Shown: positions 32,881 to 44,740 of the stretch, in pieces
Layout of the letters: each line of letters starts with the position of its first letter
Numbering within the stretch: position 1 is the stretch's first letter
Assembly: GCF_025370935.1 (NCBI RefSeq)
Contig: NC_133494.1
Coordinates: forward strand, 12,157,136-12,221,135
Origin: Choristoneura fumiferana
Lineage: Eukaryota; Arthropoda; Insecta; Lepidoptera; Tortricidae
Direction: 5' to 3'
DNA length: 64,000 nucleotides
Position numbers and translations under genes: made by a program
The notes under the pieces: generated by a model
What the model saw: only the letters and a program-made list of their open reading frames with translations
What the model was told of the DNA's origin: nothing
Databases searched by the model: none

Positions 32881-34243
32881 AATAATATGTATATTTAGCT
32901 CAGTGTATGGATAGAGCTTTCATACATGAATATAAAATAATAAATGATTATTAAGAGGGTATATCTTTACAATTGTTCTTGTGAACAGCCCTTTACTCGT
33001 CCTTCCAGCCTCCGGCGAGCGACCCTCAAGACCTTTGTACATTTGCATAGCTTTAGAGCGGGCTTAGCATTTTTTTATTTGGTTTCGCTATGTTCTTAAA
33101 GGATAAAGGAATGGTCTGTCTCGTGATTTTGCACTCAAGACTACTTAGACCTTTGAGAAAGGATACGTATATCGATACGTCTTAGATCCCTTGTTTCGAT
33201 CACTGATATAAATTTTATGTGACAGATATCTGTGATGCCGTCTCCTATTGTCTTGGTCCAATTAACAGAGATGACATCTCATTAAAGCATGATTTCCACC
33301 AATCGGCTCGCATCGGATCGGATCGGAAAGAATACGAACGGATGCGGCGACAGCCCAACGACTTCCATTCCAACGAACGGCTTGCATCGCATCGGATCGG
33401 AAAGAATTTTACAAATCTTAACAAACGAAATCATATTATATACAATAAAAAGTCTATATTACCAAAACTTATTTACAAAAACAAGCTAAGTTTCAATTTG
33501 GGATATAAAGCTGTTATACCCCAGTTAAATCTATCATTCAGTATTTAACACCAAAGCAATATAATTAGAACACGATTGGAACATTTTATTTAACTTCAAA
33601 ACCCGAATACGTATGCAAGTCCATCCATTAATAATTGAGTGTTCCAGCTAAGAGCGGCTAAGTGGCCCATACGTAAGCTTTCTTGGTTATTTAGAGCTCT
33701 AGTTGAATCCATTGAAGGCTTACTGGACTTTTCTAGTATTTAGTGCTTTGAGAGCAAGCTCTAACGTACCTCGCACTAGCTACGTAAGTAGGTAGTAAGC
33801 TAATAGAATGAATGGATGTATCCATTAGTAAATATTTTTTGTTAAAAAATATTTTTTAATGCAAGGTGTTTGCTGACTGCACTTAAATGGTTATATTTAT
33901 TTATTTTATTCTATTTATATTTTCGTAACTAATTTGAAGTCAATCCGATCTAAAGAAATGGGTGTTTGACTTCAACAACTTACATACATACAGACATTGC
34001 AAGTGAAGTAAAAGCTTGTAAACATAATGTCGTCACAAATTCACCAAACCTCTAGTCTAGTCTAAACCAGTTAGTCCTAAAATAGGCAGTATAAATAACT
34101 TATGTACACATAGAAGGGATTTTTCGAAAATTCCACATGTTGGAACCAACTTTTCTTTATACTTATTCTTCCACGTTTCCCCCGTTGAGTATCTACCTAT
34201 GTCGCCGCTTGCGTACGTAGAAGCTTAGTAAAATAATAATATT

Positions 34244-34388
34244 AAGGGGCTGTTTCACCATCCATTGATTAGCGTTAACCGACGGTTAAATGTGATGCCG
34301 TCTCCGTCTATTCGAACAAAACAAATAGAGACGGCATCACACCTAACCGTCAGTTAACACTAATCAATGGATGGTGAAACAGCCCCTA
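34244..34388. mobile_element. foldback MITE (arm 2 copy of 18,731-18,873)
   Basis: AAGGGGCTGTTTCACCATCC at the left pairs with GGATGGTGAAACAGCCCCT at the right. It sits next to the 34,403-34,645 dispersed repeat, as in arm 1. Confidence 0.7.
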
Positions 34389-34402
34389 AATGTATTCAGC
34401 CC

Positions 34403-34645
34403 CTTGTTTAACCCCCGACGCAAAAAGAGGGGTGTTATAAGTTTGACCGCTATGTGTGTCTGTCTGTGGCACCGTAGCTCTTAAACGGGTAGCTCTTAAA
34501 TTTAAATTTCTCATGTAAATGAATTGTGAATATTCTCATGAGAAAAACAAATTCTTTAAACCGAAATCAGTTCTTTTAGCGATGGTTCTTAGACATGTTT
34601 CATCAAAATCGGTTTAGCCGTTTTTGAGATATCGAGCTTTTCTTT
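34403..34645 (+). repeat. CCCCGACGCAAAAAGAGGGG repeat (arm 2 copy)
   Basis: Mirror of 18,484-18,717, with TTTAACCCCCGACGCAAAAA at the left and CGGTTTAGCCGTTTTTGAGA at the right. Confidence 0.6.
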
Positions 34646-35850
34646 ACTTACATACCTTTACCTATCAGTGGTGTGGAGTGAACGCTTTCGTTACACGAAC
34701 CAAAGAGTGAAAGAAGCGTGATTTAGGTAGTCTTCGGGGTGAGTAGGTAGGTATGTACACAAGCTTTGTCTTACTTGTCGTCACTGACGTCACGTAAAAA
34801 CTGTAGGCTACCCCTGGGAATGGAGTTGTTATGATGCCACGCCTCTGTTACCTATAGACATGCCTATACCCTTTAACCTACCCAGATATTGGCAGCTACA
34901 TTCCCAGGTCGCAGGTCGCATATCTTAAATAGCGGCGAGCGGCACGCGAGGCACGCGTCGCGTCTCGCCTCGCTTGTAATTGCGAAATGTCGATGATTAC
35001 CTATTGGTAATTGTTGGTTTAGGAGACAATATTCGGGAAAAGTGAAGTAGTTTAGAACTGCTTTCTAAAGTAGGTAAGATAAGAGTGGGTATACAAGAAA
35101 TAGACATTTCAAGCTAGCTCAAAGGGCTAGGTTGCCCCATGTGTCTAACAAACCTTTATTTTTCCGACTCAGTTTATAATAATGTGACGTTCGATTTAAT
35201 TGTTCATAAAATGGATTATCTATCACAGAGATTGTACTTCAGAAACGATTACATTACACTGTTGAATACCTACTAAAAAGTACAAAAAGTATAGTTTGAG
35301 GAAAATTGGCCTCAGACGACGACTTATTTATAGAAAAACTGACAAAGAAGTGACTAAAATGAGTGAACCGTGTGATATAAAAACTCGGTTTATTTAGCAA
35401 CTAAGTCGCTGCGTTAAAAACTGCTAGAAGCTCTGGATAAGCGTGATAGCGACAAAGTTCCACCGCTAGTCGCATCTTAGCTGCCAAGTTAGTAATCACG
35501 CGATCTCCGATTGTTTATGACAAGGCCTGATTACACAAAGGCTGTTTACGCTAGTTAACTCTGTCTTAATCAGAGTCAACATTCCAATGGAGCTGTAAAT
35601 CAAGCAATAATCGTCTTAGTATAATTAACGGTGTATTTACCTGCCGACAACAAGCATTACGGGCTGTCAACTATCATCTGCAATCTATGATGATGGCATT
35701 ATCACGGTAAAACTAACTTTATTCCAACACCTTAGATTTCAAGTGAGATATTAGAAGACATGTTAACATATCTGATACAGTACAATTCTGATTAATGACA
35801 ACTGTTCCATGTTGGCTTGAGTATGGTGAGCCGCATTGTTGTGTTTTAGT

Positions 35851-36115
35851 CATCATCATATCATCATGTCAGCCGAAAGACGTCCACTGCTAGACATAGG
35901 CCTCCCCCAAGGCTCTCCACTCAGACCGGTCTTGTGCTTTTCGCATCCACCGCGATCCCGCGATCTTAACCAGGTCGTCGCTCCATCTTGTTGAAGGCCT
36001 ACCGACAGCGCGTCTCCCGGTCCGCGGACGCCATTCGATAACCTTTTGACCCCATCGGCCATCAGTCCTGCGAGCAATGTGCCCCGCCCATTGCCACTTC
36101 CCATTGCAGCGAGCA
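35851..36115 (-). mobile_element. 5'-truncated RTE insertion present only in arm 2
   Basis: Minus-strand RTE 3' end with an imperfect (CAT)n tract at 35,851-35,867, GTCAGCCGAAAGACGTCCAC, then CCCCGCCCATTGCCACTTC. The last ~15 bases before the right flank do not match other RTE copies and look like filler. TTGTGTTTTAGT flanks both sides (35,839-35,850 and 36,116-36,127). Arm 1 has one copy at about 17,251-17,262 with no insertion. It resembles 47,991-48,466 closely, so both may come from one active lineage. Confidence 0.85.
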
Positions 36116-38468
36116 TTGTGTTTTAGTGTCCAGCTTTAATTACCTATTGCGATGTAGCTCGTTGTATCATAATTAATGTTTTGAATGAATATTTATTCCA
36201 TTTTGCAGTGATGTAGAGCGGACATTTTTGTTAGCTTACCCGAGACGTGAGAGAAACGTGCGTGCGTTCAGACAAGTTACAAGTGACAAGTTCAGACAAG
36301 TTCAGACAAATACACTGTTTTTTTAGTAACTGTTTTTTGAAACTGTTACGTTACGTTTCACAAAAAATGCGTACCTAACAACCCAGCTCTAGTGTAATTA
36401 TTATAATCTTTGCCATTCGTATAACCTTATTATAGAGGTAAATTAATTTACAAACTTGATCCAAACATGCTAACAAAAAAATAATATTTGTTCCTTTTTT
36501 CTCGTCAGGCCCACACGTAGTATTATACCGTTATCTCTATTTGTCGGGAGGATTATGAAGAGTTCGACGCGGCTCAATAAATTCCAACATGGTGCAAAGG
36601 GGTGCGTTTGGAATGCGAAGCATGTGATACACCTTTCACCTGTCATTCGATGATGTCATCGTGTTTATGTTAATACTATTGTTTACATGACATAATACCA
36701 TAATGTCATGACATGAGTCGACTACAAGCAAACACAGTAATATGGTAGATTAATAGGCGTCCCTTTCACACCATACGTACGTATGGTACCATAAAAACAA
36801 AATGTTCATTAATAAGTTTTTGGTGATAATATCATTTTTAATTCAAGCTTTTTTTTGCTGACTGTACTTTTTGTTGACTGTACTTGTATTGTCACCCAAA
36901 CTACATTTTCATACCAAATTTCATGTTGATGCCATTAACCGTTGAAGAGTTCCGTCCTTGGATTTTCAGGATGTCACTACCAGAGTATTGTATTATATTG
37001 TATACCAAATTTCAAGTTAATCCAACTACTGGAAGTTGGTCGAATGTAACTTGCAAGATTTGATTACAGCCAGACAGACAGACAACGGGACAGGTGAAAC
37101 TAAATAAAAACTTAGTACTGGCCATTACAAAACTGTTAATGATGACAAAACAAGAAAGTCGTTCTTTTATTGAAGCGCGCGTGGCATGGCATCCTGTATG
37201 TTTTTCAAGGCATTTATCAAAATGCCGTTTCTTGCAAAAATTATAAATCATCTGTTTTCGTGACAAATCTTTGATTACCAATTTGTTTATAATATTCTCA
37301 TTCATTAATTTATCTTCACCGAAGAATCAAACATTATATCATTCGTCTTTCTACTAAATCCTGCCGGTTATGTACACCAACTGGATAAAACATTCTGGAG
37401 TCGCACCGTCGGCGAACTTCGTGGACCAGTCCACGTGTCAACTCGGTGATCACGCCAATATCACTGGCCTGCAACTCATGCCATCCAAACAAGGATAACA
37501 CAACCTTAAGCTCTTATATTTACGGTGAATTTGAGTGCATACAAACGTTGGTAGTTACGAGAAAAACGAGTCGCATTTCAAAGGGTCATCGCGGAACAAA
37601 GTTAATAGATGAACTATTTTATTTGCAGGTTTCGTTATAGTAACAAAGTAGGACTCTGATGCTTTGGCTGCGTTCGCTATACTTTTTGTTTGAGGATTAT
37701 GGTACAACCGACTTGCGTTATGCTAGCACTTAAATGCCAACAGAATAGATTAGCAATCAAAAAGGAGATAATAAGAATTAGAATAAAAGAAATTGTATGT
37801 GAGCCAGACTAAAGTACTATTAATACTTCAATTCAAATCTCTCAGGCGTCCCTAAATCCGAAACAAAGCCTTTAATAAAACCTAACAAGAATATGCCATT
37901 GGCCGTTCTCGAATTGGGCTAATTTCATACAATCCTGTCGTCCGTTGTCCGAGCTAATTTCACACTAGAGCGCCGTCGCCCGGGCTATGGGAAAAACTTA
38001 TTCAATCAGCGTAAGCACCGTAAGATTTTTCCCTCCCTTTACCGAGGAGCATAATGGAATGAATACGGCAAGTTGTTTTTCTTAGGAGCAAAATTGGTTT
38101 TTATAAATGACTCAAAAACCGCCAGTCTCTCGTTACTACTTACAGAAAATAAATTTCACTTAAAACAAAAATATTTAAACTAGCTCTTGTCCGCGAGGTC
38201 CGTCCGCGTAGAATTAGTTTATCACTATTCGGCGGGATATATGCATTTTCCGGGATAAAAGCTATTTAATGTCCTCAGGACCTCAAACTATCTGTATATT
38301 GAATTTCATCTAAATCAGTTCAGCGGTTTAGACGTGAAGAGGTAACAAACAAACTTACAATGAGACTTACAGACTTTCGCATTTATAATATTAGTGAGAT
38401 ACCTACTCATATAATCGATAGAACTTCGTAGAGAAGGAACTAGTCATTGTGTTGTAGTCACGCGGTAG

Positions 38469-39068
38469 GGCTCAGGCCTGAAATGTCTGTTTTCCTAAAA
38501 TGTACAATTCTCAAAACGTCTGCCTTTCACAATGTTAGCACTTCTATTTTGTCAACTTTCTCAAAATGACTGATATTTCAAATGTTTACAATCTCAGGAA
38601 GTCGTCTATTCATAATGTTTACATTCCTATAATATTAGCATTACCATAATTTCTGCTTTCCCGTTATGTTCACTTTTTTAAATAAGCTATATAGTCTTGT
38701 TTTCCCATAATGTCGGCTTTATTTTCAAATCAGTGTTCTAAATGTAAAGGTTTAATTTTATTGTTTGCATAGTTACTCTTTGATAACATAAATATCTATA
38801 ACTAATATAAAATTACTGGCATTCAAGACCACTTTAATGAATAATGACGTTTAGATGAAATTTGAAGACCATGATTGGAGACATTTTGGGAATAAGACTT
38901 TTCTGAAAAGCAAACATTATACAAAAACTGTCATTCTTGGAGACAGGCAATTTTAAATAGCTGACATTTTGAGAAGCTGACATTATGCAAAAGACGTGTT
39001 GACATTCTGAAAAGCAGACGTTTTGCGAAAAATACATTTTAGGAAAACGGATATTTCAGGCCTGAGCC
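38469..39068. mobile_element. 600-bp quasi-periodic foldback element, arm-2-specific
   Basis: The ends GGCTCAGGCCTGAAATGTCT and ATATTTCAGGCCTGAGCC pair over ~36 bases with two mismatches. Exact 8-bp duplications CGCGGTAG flank it (38,461-38,468 and 39,069-39,076). Arm 1 holds the empty site once at 14,105-14,112 (one substitution). Each half is a run of degenerate ~15-20-bp units built around AAAATGTC / CATTATG words, with the right half in reverse-complement orientation. Around 38,690-38,870 the periodicity fades. There is no coding capacity. An 8-bp duplication fits hAT- or P-type transposition. Confidence 0.8.
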
Positions 39069-41798
39069 CGCGGTAGCCAGGAAGCCAAATTCAAGCTAGA
39101 ACTGGCGAGCAGCACCGTGTGTAAATATTACACGAATCATTTGGAGCCACTTTTAACCCCTCATAACTCAAAAACTATATTACATAAACATGTCAAATTT
39201 GGCTCATATATTAAGACTTGCGAGATACATATATGTGATTGCATTGCATAAACACACCTCAAACGGCTATTTAGATATTAACGTCTGTAAATAAATTCAT
39301 GACTTGAACTTGGCACCCATTTTAGATCTCACTTCTTTTGTCGTTGAATTCAACAACCAAGGCATATCATAATATTGAACTTGGCTATCGTTTCACGTTT
39401 ATTTTGATGGTATTGTAGATTAATTGATTAGGTAACCGTTTATAGTTAACTTATGGTGGTTTTAAATTTATCTTTTTACGCATTGTATTATTACACATTT
39501 TATTACATGCACCTTCTCATTTCCTTCGTAGCTCTACGTGGCTCTTATTGAATTAAACGCTTCTTGTGATATATAATATCAGCAATAAAAGCACTGAAGA
39601 AAAAAGTAATAAATACTGACATTGAACTAAGGCTATTTACGATTAGGACCTACTCACTCCTCAAACATACACGTACACACCTCAAACGATTATTTAGATA
39701 TTAACGTCTGTAAATAAATTTCAAGACTTGGCACTCATTTTAAATCTCACTTCTTTTGTCGTTGAAGTCACATCTACTCACTCCCTTGACATTGAGATTA
39801 GTCTATATAAAAAAAAACTTGACAGCATTGAACTAATCTCATATAATTTTATTGGTAAGCCTTGCTCATATACATTTTTTGCATCTACGTAATTTATGTA
39901 TATTCTTCCTCTGAAGTCTCGCCTTCTTTCGTTTTTTTAGAACAGAATTATTTAACGTACCTACGTACGTAACGTACATTTTTATCCACGAGAGCTTATG
40001 CCCTAATCACTTTGCTGCAAAATGGAAATATGTATGGAACATAAATTATCACCTAAAATTTAACATGATGCAAAACTGGAGAAGAAAACGAAAGCGTAAA
40101 AATCATCAATAACTCATGACCCGATGAAGTTTGCATTCCATCTCTTTCTAGAAAATGAAATTTAGTATGGGCTTCCTATGGTCGTCGTGTCATGACGTCA
40201 CCGTCAGATCATCAGATCTCTGTCTAATCGACAATTTAAATATCCATAATGTTGTGAAAGAGCGGGCTCTCCTGACACAAGCATTTTATATATGCTTAAT
40301 AGGAGGTCCCAACCTTATCCCTTGTAAAATTTTCTAATACCAATATAATATTCTGATTTTGTTTTTTTTGATATCTTCCTGTTTTTCTTAAGATATTAAA
40401 AAAAAAACCACATCTTAGTTTGTCAAACCATAATGATATTTTATATTAGGCAAATAAAAAAAAAGGTTACGAATTCCTTATTGACAGCCTAAATCACCGG
40501 AACCTACAAACATACATCACAACCTCTCATCACAAGTATCCGAGTATCACAAGCCACTCAAGTATCTCGAACACGAGTTCTCAACTCGGATATATTGGGA
40601 ATATAAATATCCTGTCCCGCCCAAAGCCCTTTGACTCACTTAAAGACATCCGCCCTGGACCCTTCGTGCAAGGAAACATCTATTTTGAGTTACAACTCTT
40701 CGCCAACTATTCTCCAAAAACTACTTAATCCCTTACCACCCTCACCTTTATTTGAACCTTAGTTTAATCACTCAGAGTTGTTTTTGCAAATATATAGCTG
40801 GTTAAGATAGGTGGTTTCAAAGGTTACAAGTTCTCCCAAGGGAACTAATGCAAGTTCAAAACTTTAGTGATGCGTGTTTGGATGAAGGATCGCATGCAGA
40901 TATGTGTACTTAAATATATAGTAAGTTTAAGAGTCTACTTTGTTTGAAGAAACTAGGGTTTTGAACGGTCTTAGCAAAACCAAAGAAAAAAACTTTACAT
41001 GTTGTTGGTGGAATGGAAACGTTTCTTATGTACATAGGCTATCAAAAAAATGTATGGGTGAAACTGATGATTTCCTTTATGAGAGATTGACAAAAAAACC
41101 TATACGAAACAAAAAGAAAATTCTATAAAAAAATGGTTGCAAATTGATCTGTAATATCTATCTATTACGTTTCCGCAAACACTAGAAGTATTTTTAATAA
41201 ACTGAGATTTCCTATGCTGCAGAATTAAAGTTAGTTGACCATGCTATCTACACTACAGTCAGCAAAAATCACAGGATGCCAAAAAAAGTTATTTATTAAT
41301 TATTTCTAAGTTAGGTTATTTACGCTACTGCAGACGCTTAAGTTACCCAACCATTCTGTCAAAAACAATATCATAATTTTTTTAATTACTTTCATGCCCG
41401 AAAGGAAGGGCAATTAGCTCCAAAAATATGTTTCGAAACGTCAAAAAATAAAAATACTGTTCATTTAAACTCTAAAATATTGTTCATTTTATTTCTCTTT
41501 CTCAAAATACTTTATTTCTGGTAAATAAGTTATGGAGACACTACGTACACTTCTAAAAGTGAAATAATTTAGAAAAGTCTAACTGTACAATTTTTTTGCT
41601 ATCAATTCGTCATCAATATGATATGACTAATTTATCGTCTAGAAAAATCGCCAACGATACCAATAACAATCTCTTCTCCCCTCGTAAACCTAAGTACAGC
41701 ACTCGTCCATTCCCGCCTCGTTGCGTGGTCAAGACCCGATGTAACTTAGACACAAAAGGGCTTACGTGTCACGGCGACTCTGTTCACATACGTCGTTT

Positions 41799-41898
41799 NN
41801 NNNNNNNNNNNNNNNNNNNNNNNNNNNNNNNNNNNNNNNNNNNNNNNNNNNNNNNNNNNNNNNNNNNNNNNNNNNNNNNNNNNNNNNNNNNNNNNNNN
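41799..41898. other. assembly gap (100 N)
   Basis: Exactly 100 N. The left side is still inside arm-2 homology. The right side is a SINE fragment with no match to arm 1 beyond 11,116, so adjacency is not established. Confidence 0.98.
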
Positions 41899-41985
41899 GC
41901 ACTGGGCCCGCGGGAACTATGGCCCAAGCCCTCTTGTTTTCAAAGGAGGCCTGTGCCCAGGAGTGGTACGGATATAGGCTGGGAT
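41899..41985 (+). mobile_element. SINE 3' fragment at the contig edge
   Basis: GCACTGGGCCCGCGGGAACT, GGCCCAAGCCCTCTTG, GGAGGCCTGTGCCCAG and GATATAGGCTGGGATGG match the 3' half of the SINE at 3,818-4,120, in plus orientation. The head presumably lies in the gap. Confidence 0.65.
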
Positions 41986-42515
41986 GGAAAATTGCGTTCT
42001 TAAGAAAGAGGATCTTGACAGACAGGTATACGACAAAATGATCCCATAAGGGTTCCGTTTTTCCTTAAAACCTTGATTTCAATGAGTAAAAGCGATTGAT
42101 AGAAAAGTTTAGCTTCTCTAGTTCCTTAAAAACACGCTCTATAGCGGTGTAAATCTTTCTACTTTATGGTCTACATCGATATCTTTAGACATATATCTAG
42201 CGTACAAAACTTGAACCCTGTTTGGGCCACGAATGTCATCGAGGGCAATAAATCTGTCATTTTTATACGCCCTTGATTTATCCGTGTTCGGTTCTCGAGG
42301 ATTAGCCATTTCTTTTTCGATCTACAGTTTATCCGAGACGAAGATGGACTTACAATACGGGGATGCTTTACAAACATTATGATACCTATGTGATATGTGA
42401 CTTTGAGCATAATTTACAAAGGCTTTGACTTGAAAATAATATAAAGGATGTTTACGTTTGAAAGTGATGAGAATTTACTTGATGTAGAATGGAATTGCCT
42501 TGAAAAAAGGTTTTT
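41986..42515. other. stretch without recognised gene
   Basis: A 79-codon minus frame (42,171-42,410) has no recognised domain. No repeat identified apart from a short GGGTTCCGTTTTTCC word near 42,050. Confidence 0.4.
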
Positions 42516-43006
42516 AAGGTTCCGGAGCCAAAGTGGCAAAAACGGAACCCTTATAGTTTCGCCATGTCTGTCTGTCTGTCTGTCCGTCCGTCCGCGGCTT
42601 TGCTCAGGGACTATCAGTGCTAGAAAGCTGTAATTTTGCACGAATATGTATGTAAACTATGCCGACAAAATGGTACAATAAATATTAAAAATATATATAT
42701 ATTGTTCGTCCCATAGACGTAAAGTTTGGGTGATTTTTTTTCTCATCCAACCTTGCAGTGTGGGGTATCGTTAGATAGGTCTTTTAAAATAATTAGGGGG
42801 TTGCTAGGACGACTTTTTGATTCAGTGATTTTTTTTGCAAAATATTCAACTTTAAAGTGCAAATTTTCATTAAAATCGAGCGTCCCCCCCACCTCTAAAA
42901 TCTAAACCGGTGGGCGGAAAGTTTTGAAAAAAATCAGAATGGTAGTAAGTATATCAAACTTTCAAGGAAAACTATAACGGCTAATTTTGCTTGAGAATTA
43001 TTAGTA

Positions 43007-43526
43007 AAGATTGGTTTTTTGGAATCTTTTTGTATTTTTTATTTCAATTCCAAATTTTTACTTTTACGGTCATCCCGTAAAACCGAAATTGAAAATACAA
43101 ACTGAAATATAGATGCACAGAAAAAACAGAAAAATAAGACCATCACTGGGAATCGAACCCAGGTCCTCGGTAATCCGTACCGCGTGCTATACCGCTACAC
43201 CACTGATGGTCAACGGTACCGACACGAATTTCCCTATGCACCTCATATCTCAGCTTGTGTTTCTTACTTAGTCACTTAAGCAGCGACGCTAGCGACATCT
43301 ATGCCGTAAGCCCTCAAACTTTTTCGGCATTCCTTTGGAACTAACCGCTCAACCGGACAAGAGATATCGTTTCTAAGCAATCAAATTAAGATTGGTTTTT
43401 TGAAATTTTTTTGTATTTTTTATTTCAATTCCAAATTTTTACTTTTACGGTCATCCCGTAAAACCGAAATAACCGAACCGAACCGAACCCGAACCGAAAC
43501 CGAACTATTAGTAAACCGGTAACCGA
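43007..43526 (-). mobile_element. tRNA-like element with direct terminal repeats and 10-bp TSD
   Basis: ATTATTAGTA flanks the insert exactly at 42,997-43,006 and 43,527-43,536. Inside, a ~78-bp block (AGATTGGTTTTTTG, TTTTTATTTCAATTCCAAAT, ACGGTCATCCCGTAAAACCG) occurs twice in direct orientation at 43,011-43,088 and 43,389-43,469. A tRNA-like segment (43,138-43,211) and ~170 bases of other sequence lie between them. Fragments of the same family are at 43,985-44,265 and 57,321-57,416. It is not a canonical SINE, because the tRNA-like part is internal. Confidence 0.6.
43138..43211 (-). repeat. tRNA-like segment (probable pseudo-tRNA)
   Basis: On the minus strand, GACCATC at the 5' end pairs perfectly with GATGGTC at the 3' end. 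CTGGG-TTCGATT-CCCAG is a perfect T-arm and GTGGTGTAGCGGTATAGC a D-arm-like region. The anticodon loop reads ACGGATT, lacking the universal U33, and there is one extra base before the acceptor 3' strand. It is therefore called a tRNA-derived repeat part rather than a working tRNA gene. Confidence 0.6.
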
Positions 43527-43685
43527 ATTATTAGTAGTTTAAGAGTAAATAGCAGCTAAGGTATAAAATATACCTAAACTTGGAAGATTCAGTATAAAAT
43601 ACGAAATCCTTAGAAAAATATTACTTATATTTTTCGTACTGGCTACGGAACCCTATTTAGCGCGTGTCCGACACGCTCTTGTTGA

Positions 43686-43984
43686 TGATTAGGTAGGTAT
43701 GTAAGAACTAATGCAACAGCAACATAGCACAAAAGCTTTTCTAAGTGGTTAGGTCTCTTCTTCATATTTATTCTTGAACTGAAAATTACTATGGAGACGT
43801 CGTTACATTGGGGATATTACATTACAATATCATTGCTATGGCAACGTGTCAAAAGAACGCTGCACATTGCTTCGGGACTTAGAACCTGTTAAAGATGTCT
43901 CTCAGCAATTTTTAATCGTGTTTGATAATTTTTACACACATTCCTTGGTATTCAAAGCATACGCCAAAGGCGTAATTACTGAAA
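43686..43984. other. stretch without recognised gene
   Basis: A 69-codon plus frame (43,846-44,055) runs into the tail of the next repeat and has no recognised domain. Confidence 0.4.
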
Positions 43985-44265
43985 CAAAAATTATGATTGA
44001 TTTTTGGAGTCTTTTTGTATTTTTTATTTCAACTCCAAGTTTATTACTTTTATAACCGAAAGAATGTGACGTCTGACGACGCAACACAGATGTCGCTAGT
44101 GCTGCTGACTAAGTAGCATAGTAGAAATAAGCAACCTGAGATATGTATGCATAGGAAAAATTCGTGTCTAAATTCCTGTCCAGCAGTGGTGTACGGGTTA
44201 TAGTGCTGGTCTCTTTTTCTGGTTTTTCTGTGCATCCATGTCTCAGTTTGTATTTACGATATGAA
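43985..44265. mobile_element. rearranged copy of the tRNA-like element
   Basis: 43,995-44,050 is the tail (TTTTTGGAGTCTTTTTGTAT, TTTATTTCAACTCCAAG). 44,090-44,262 is the body in the opposite direction (ACAGATGTCGCTAGTGCTGC, ACCTGAGATATG, AAATTCGTGTC, a degraded CAGCAGTGGTGTACGGGTTA, then TTTTTCTGTGCATCCATG). The region upstream of the tRNA-like part is conserved between this copy and 43,007-43,526, so it belongs to the element. Confidence 0.5.
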
Positions 44266-44740
44266 ACAAAAATCCCAGTCAAAACCTTGAAATATTCCGA
44301 AATGATTTTATTACTTCTTGTATAAGCAATAAGTGGTTCTAGAAAGGTACGCTTTCGCCAGTAACACATCTTTGAACCACATGGGGCTTCGAATCGCTAA
44401 ATTCACTTCCCCATTGACCATATACACAGAGGAGGAACGTCTGCACCTCCCTTTAGGGCCATAAATCTGCCCTGCCGTGATACGGGTGGCCAATCGGCCT
44501 CCTCTATAACTCACTTTCGGAAAACATCTCAGTTCTGGGGTTCATTCGGCCACAAAGTTTGGATGTAAACAATACACTGGCAGCTCCAATCTTTCTTACC
44601 TTTGTGATTCTTTTAGCACATTTAACTTTATTACATCACACTATTATACATAATTCATTTCAATACATACCCACACATTTTCTTGTTTCATCATGCAGCA
44701 TCATGGACCTTGACCAAGACCTTGTAGGACCTTGTGCAAG
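44266..44740. other. stretch without recognised gene
   Basis: Overlapping short frames on the minus strand (44,311-44,514) include a GGCCAATCGGCCTCCTC-type GC-richer segment. The protein is not recognised. Confidence 0.35.

Larger units (their letters stand above)
31998..41798 (-). repeat. inverted duplication, arm 2
   Basis: Reverse complement of 11,116-21,030. Homology on the left stops at the BEL insertion point. On the right it is still continuing (AAACGACG on the other strand) when the N run begins at 41,799. Arm-2-specific insertions are the RTE at 35,851-36,115 and the 600-bp foldback at 38,469-39,068, both with matching empty sites in arm 1. The unlisted parts hold the mirror images of the arm-1 repeats and no supported gene. 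Confidence 0.9.
42516..43685 (+). repeat. GGGTTCCG-family composite repeat, longer copy
   Basis: 42,516-42,680 matches 9,481-9,650 closely, then continues with blocks absent from that copy: TTTGGGTGATTTTTTTTCTC, GGGGGTTGCTAGGACGAC, AAAATCGAGCGTCCCCCCC, AAACCGGTGGGCGGAAAG. After an insertion (43,007-43,526) the host repeat resumes with TTTAAGAGTAAATAGCAGC and ends CTACGGAACCCTATTTAGC, CGTGTCCGACACGCTCTTG. The shorter copy may therefore be an internal-deletion derivative. Confidence 0.6.

Noticed and set aside
43138..43211. Functional tRNA gene on the minus strand
   Set aside because: The acceptor and T arms pair perfectly, but the anticodon loop lacks U33, there is an extra base before the acceptor strand, and the segment lies inside a repeat with target duplications.
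44109..44514. Overlapping minus-strand frames near the tRNA-like element
   Set aside because: They overlap each other in different frames and partly translate repeat sequence.
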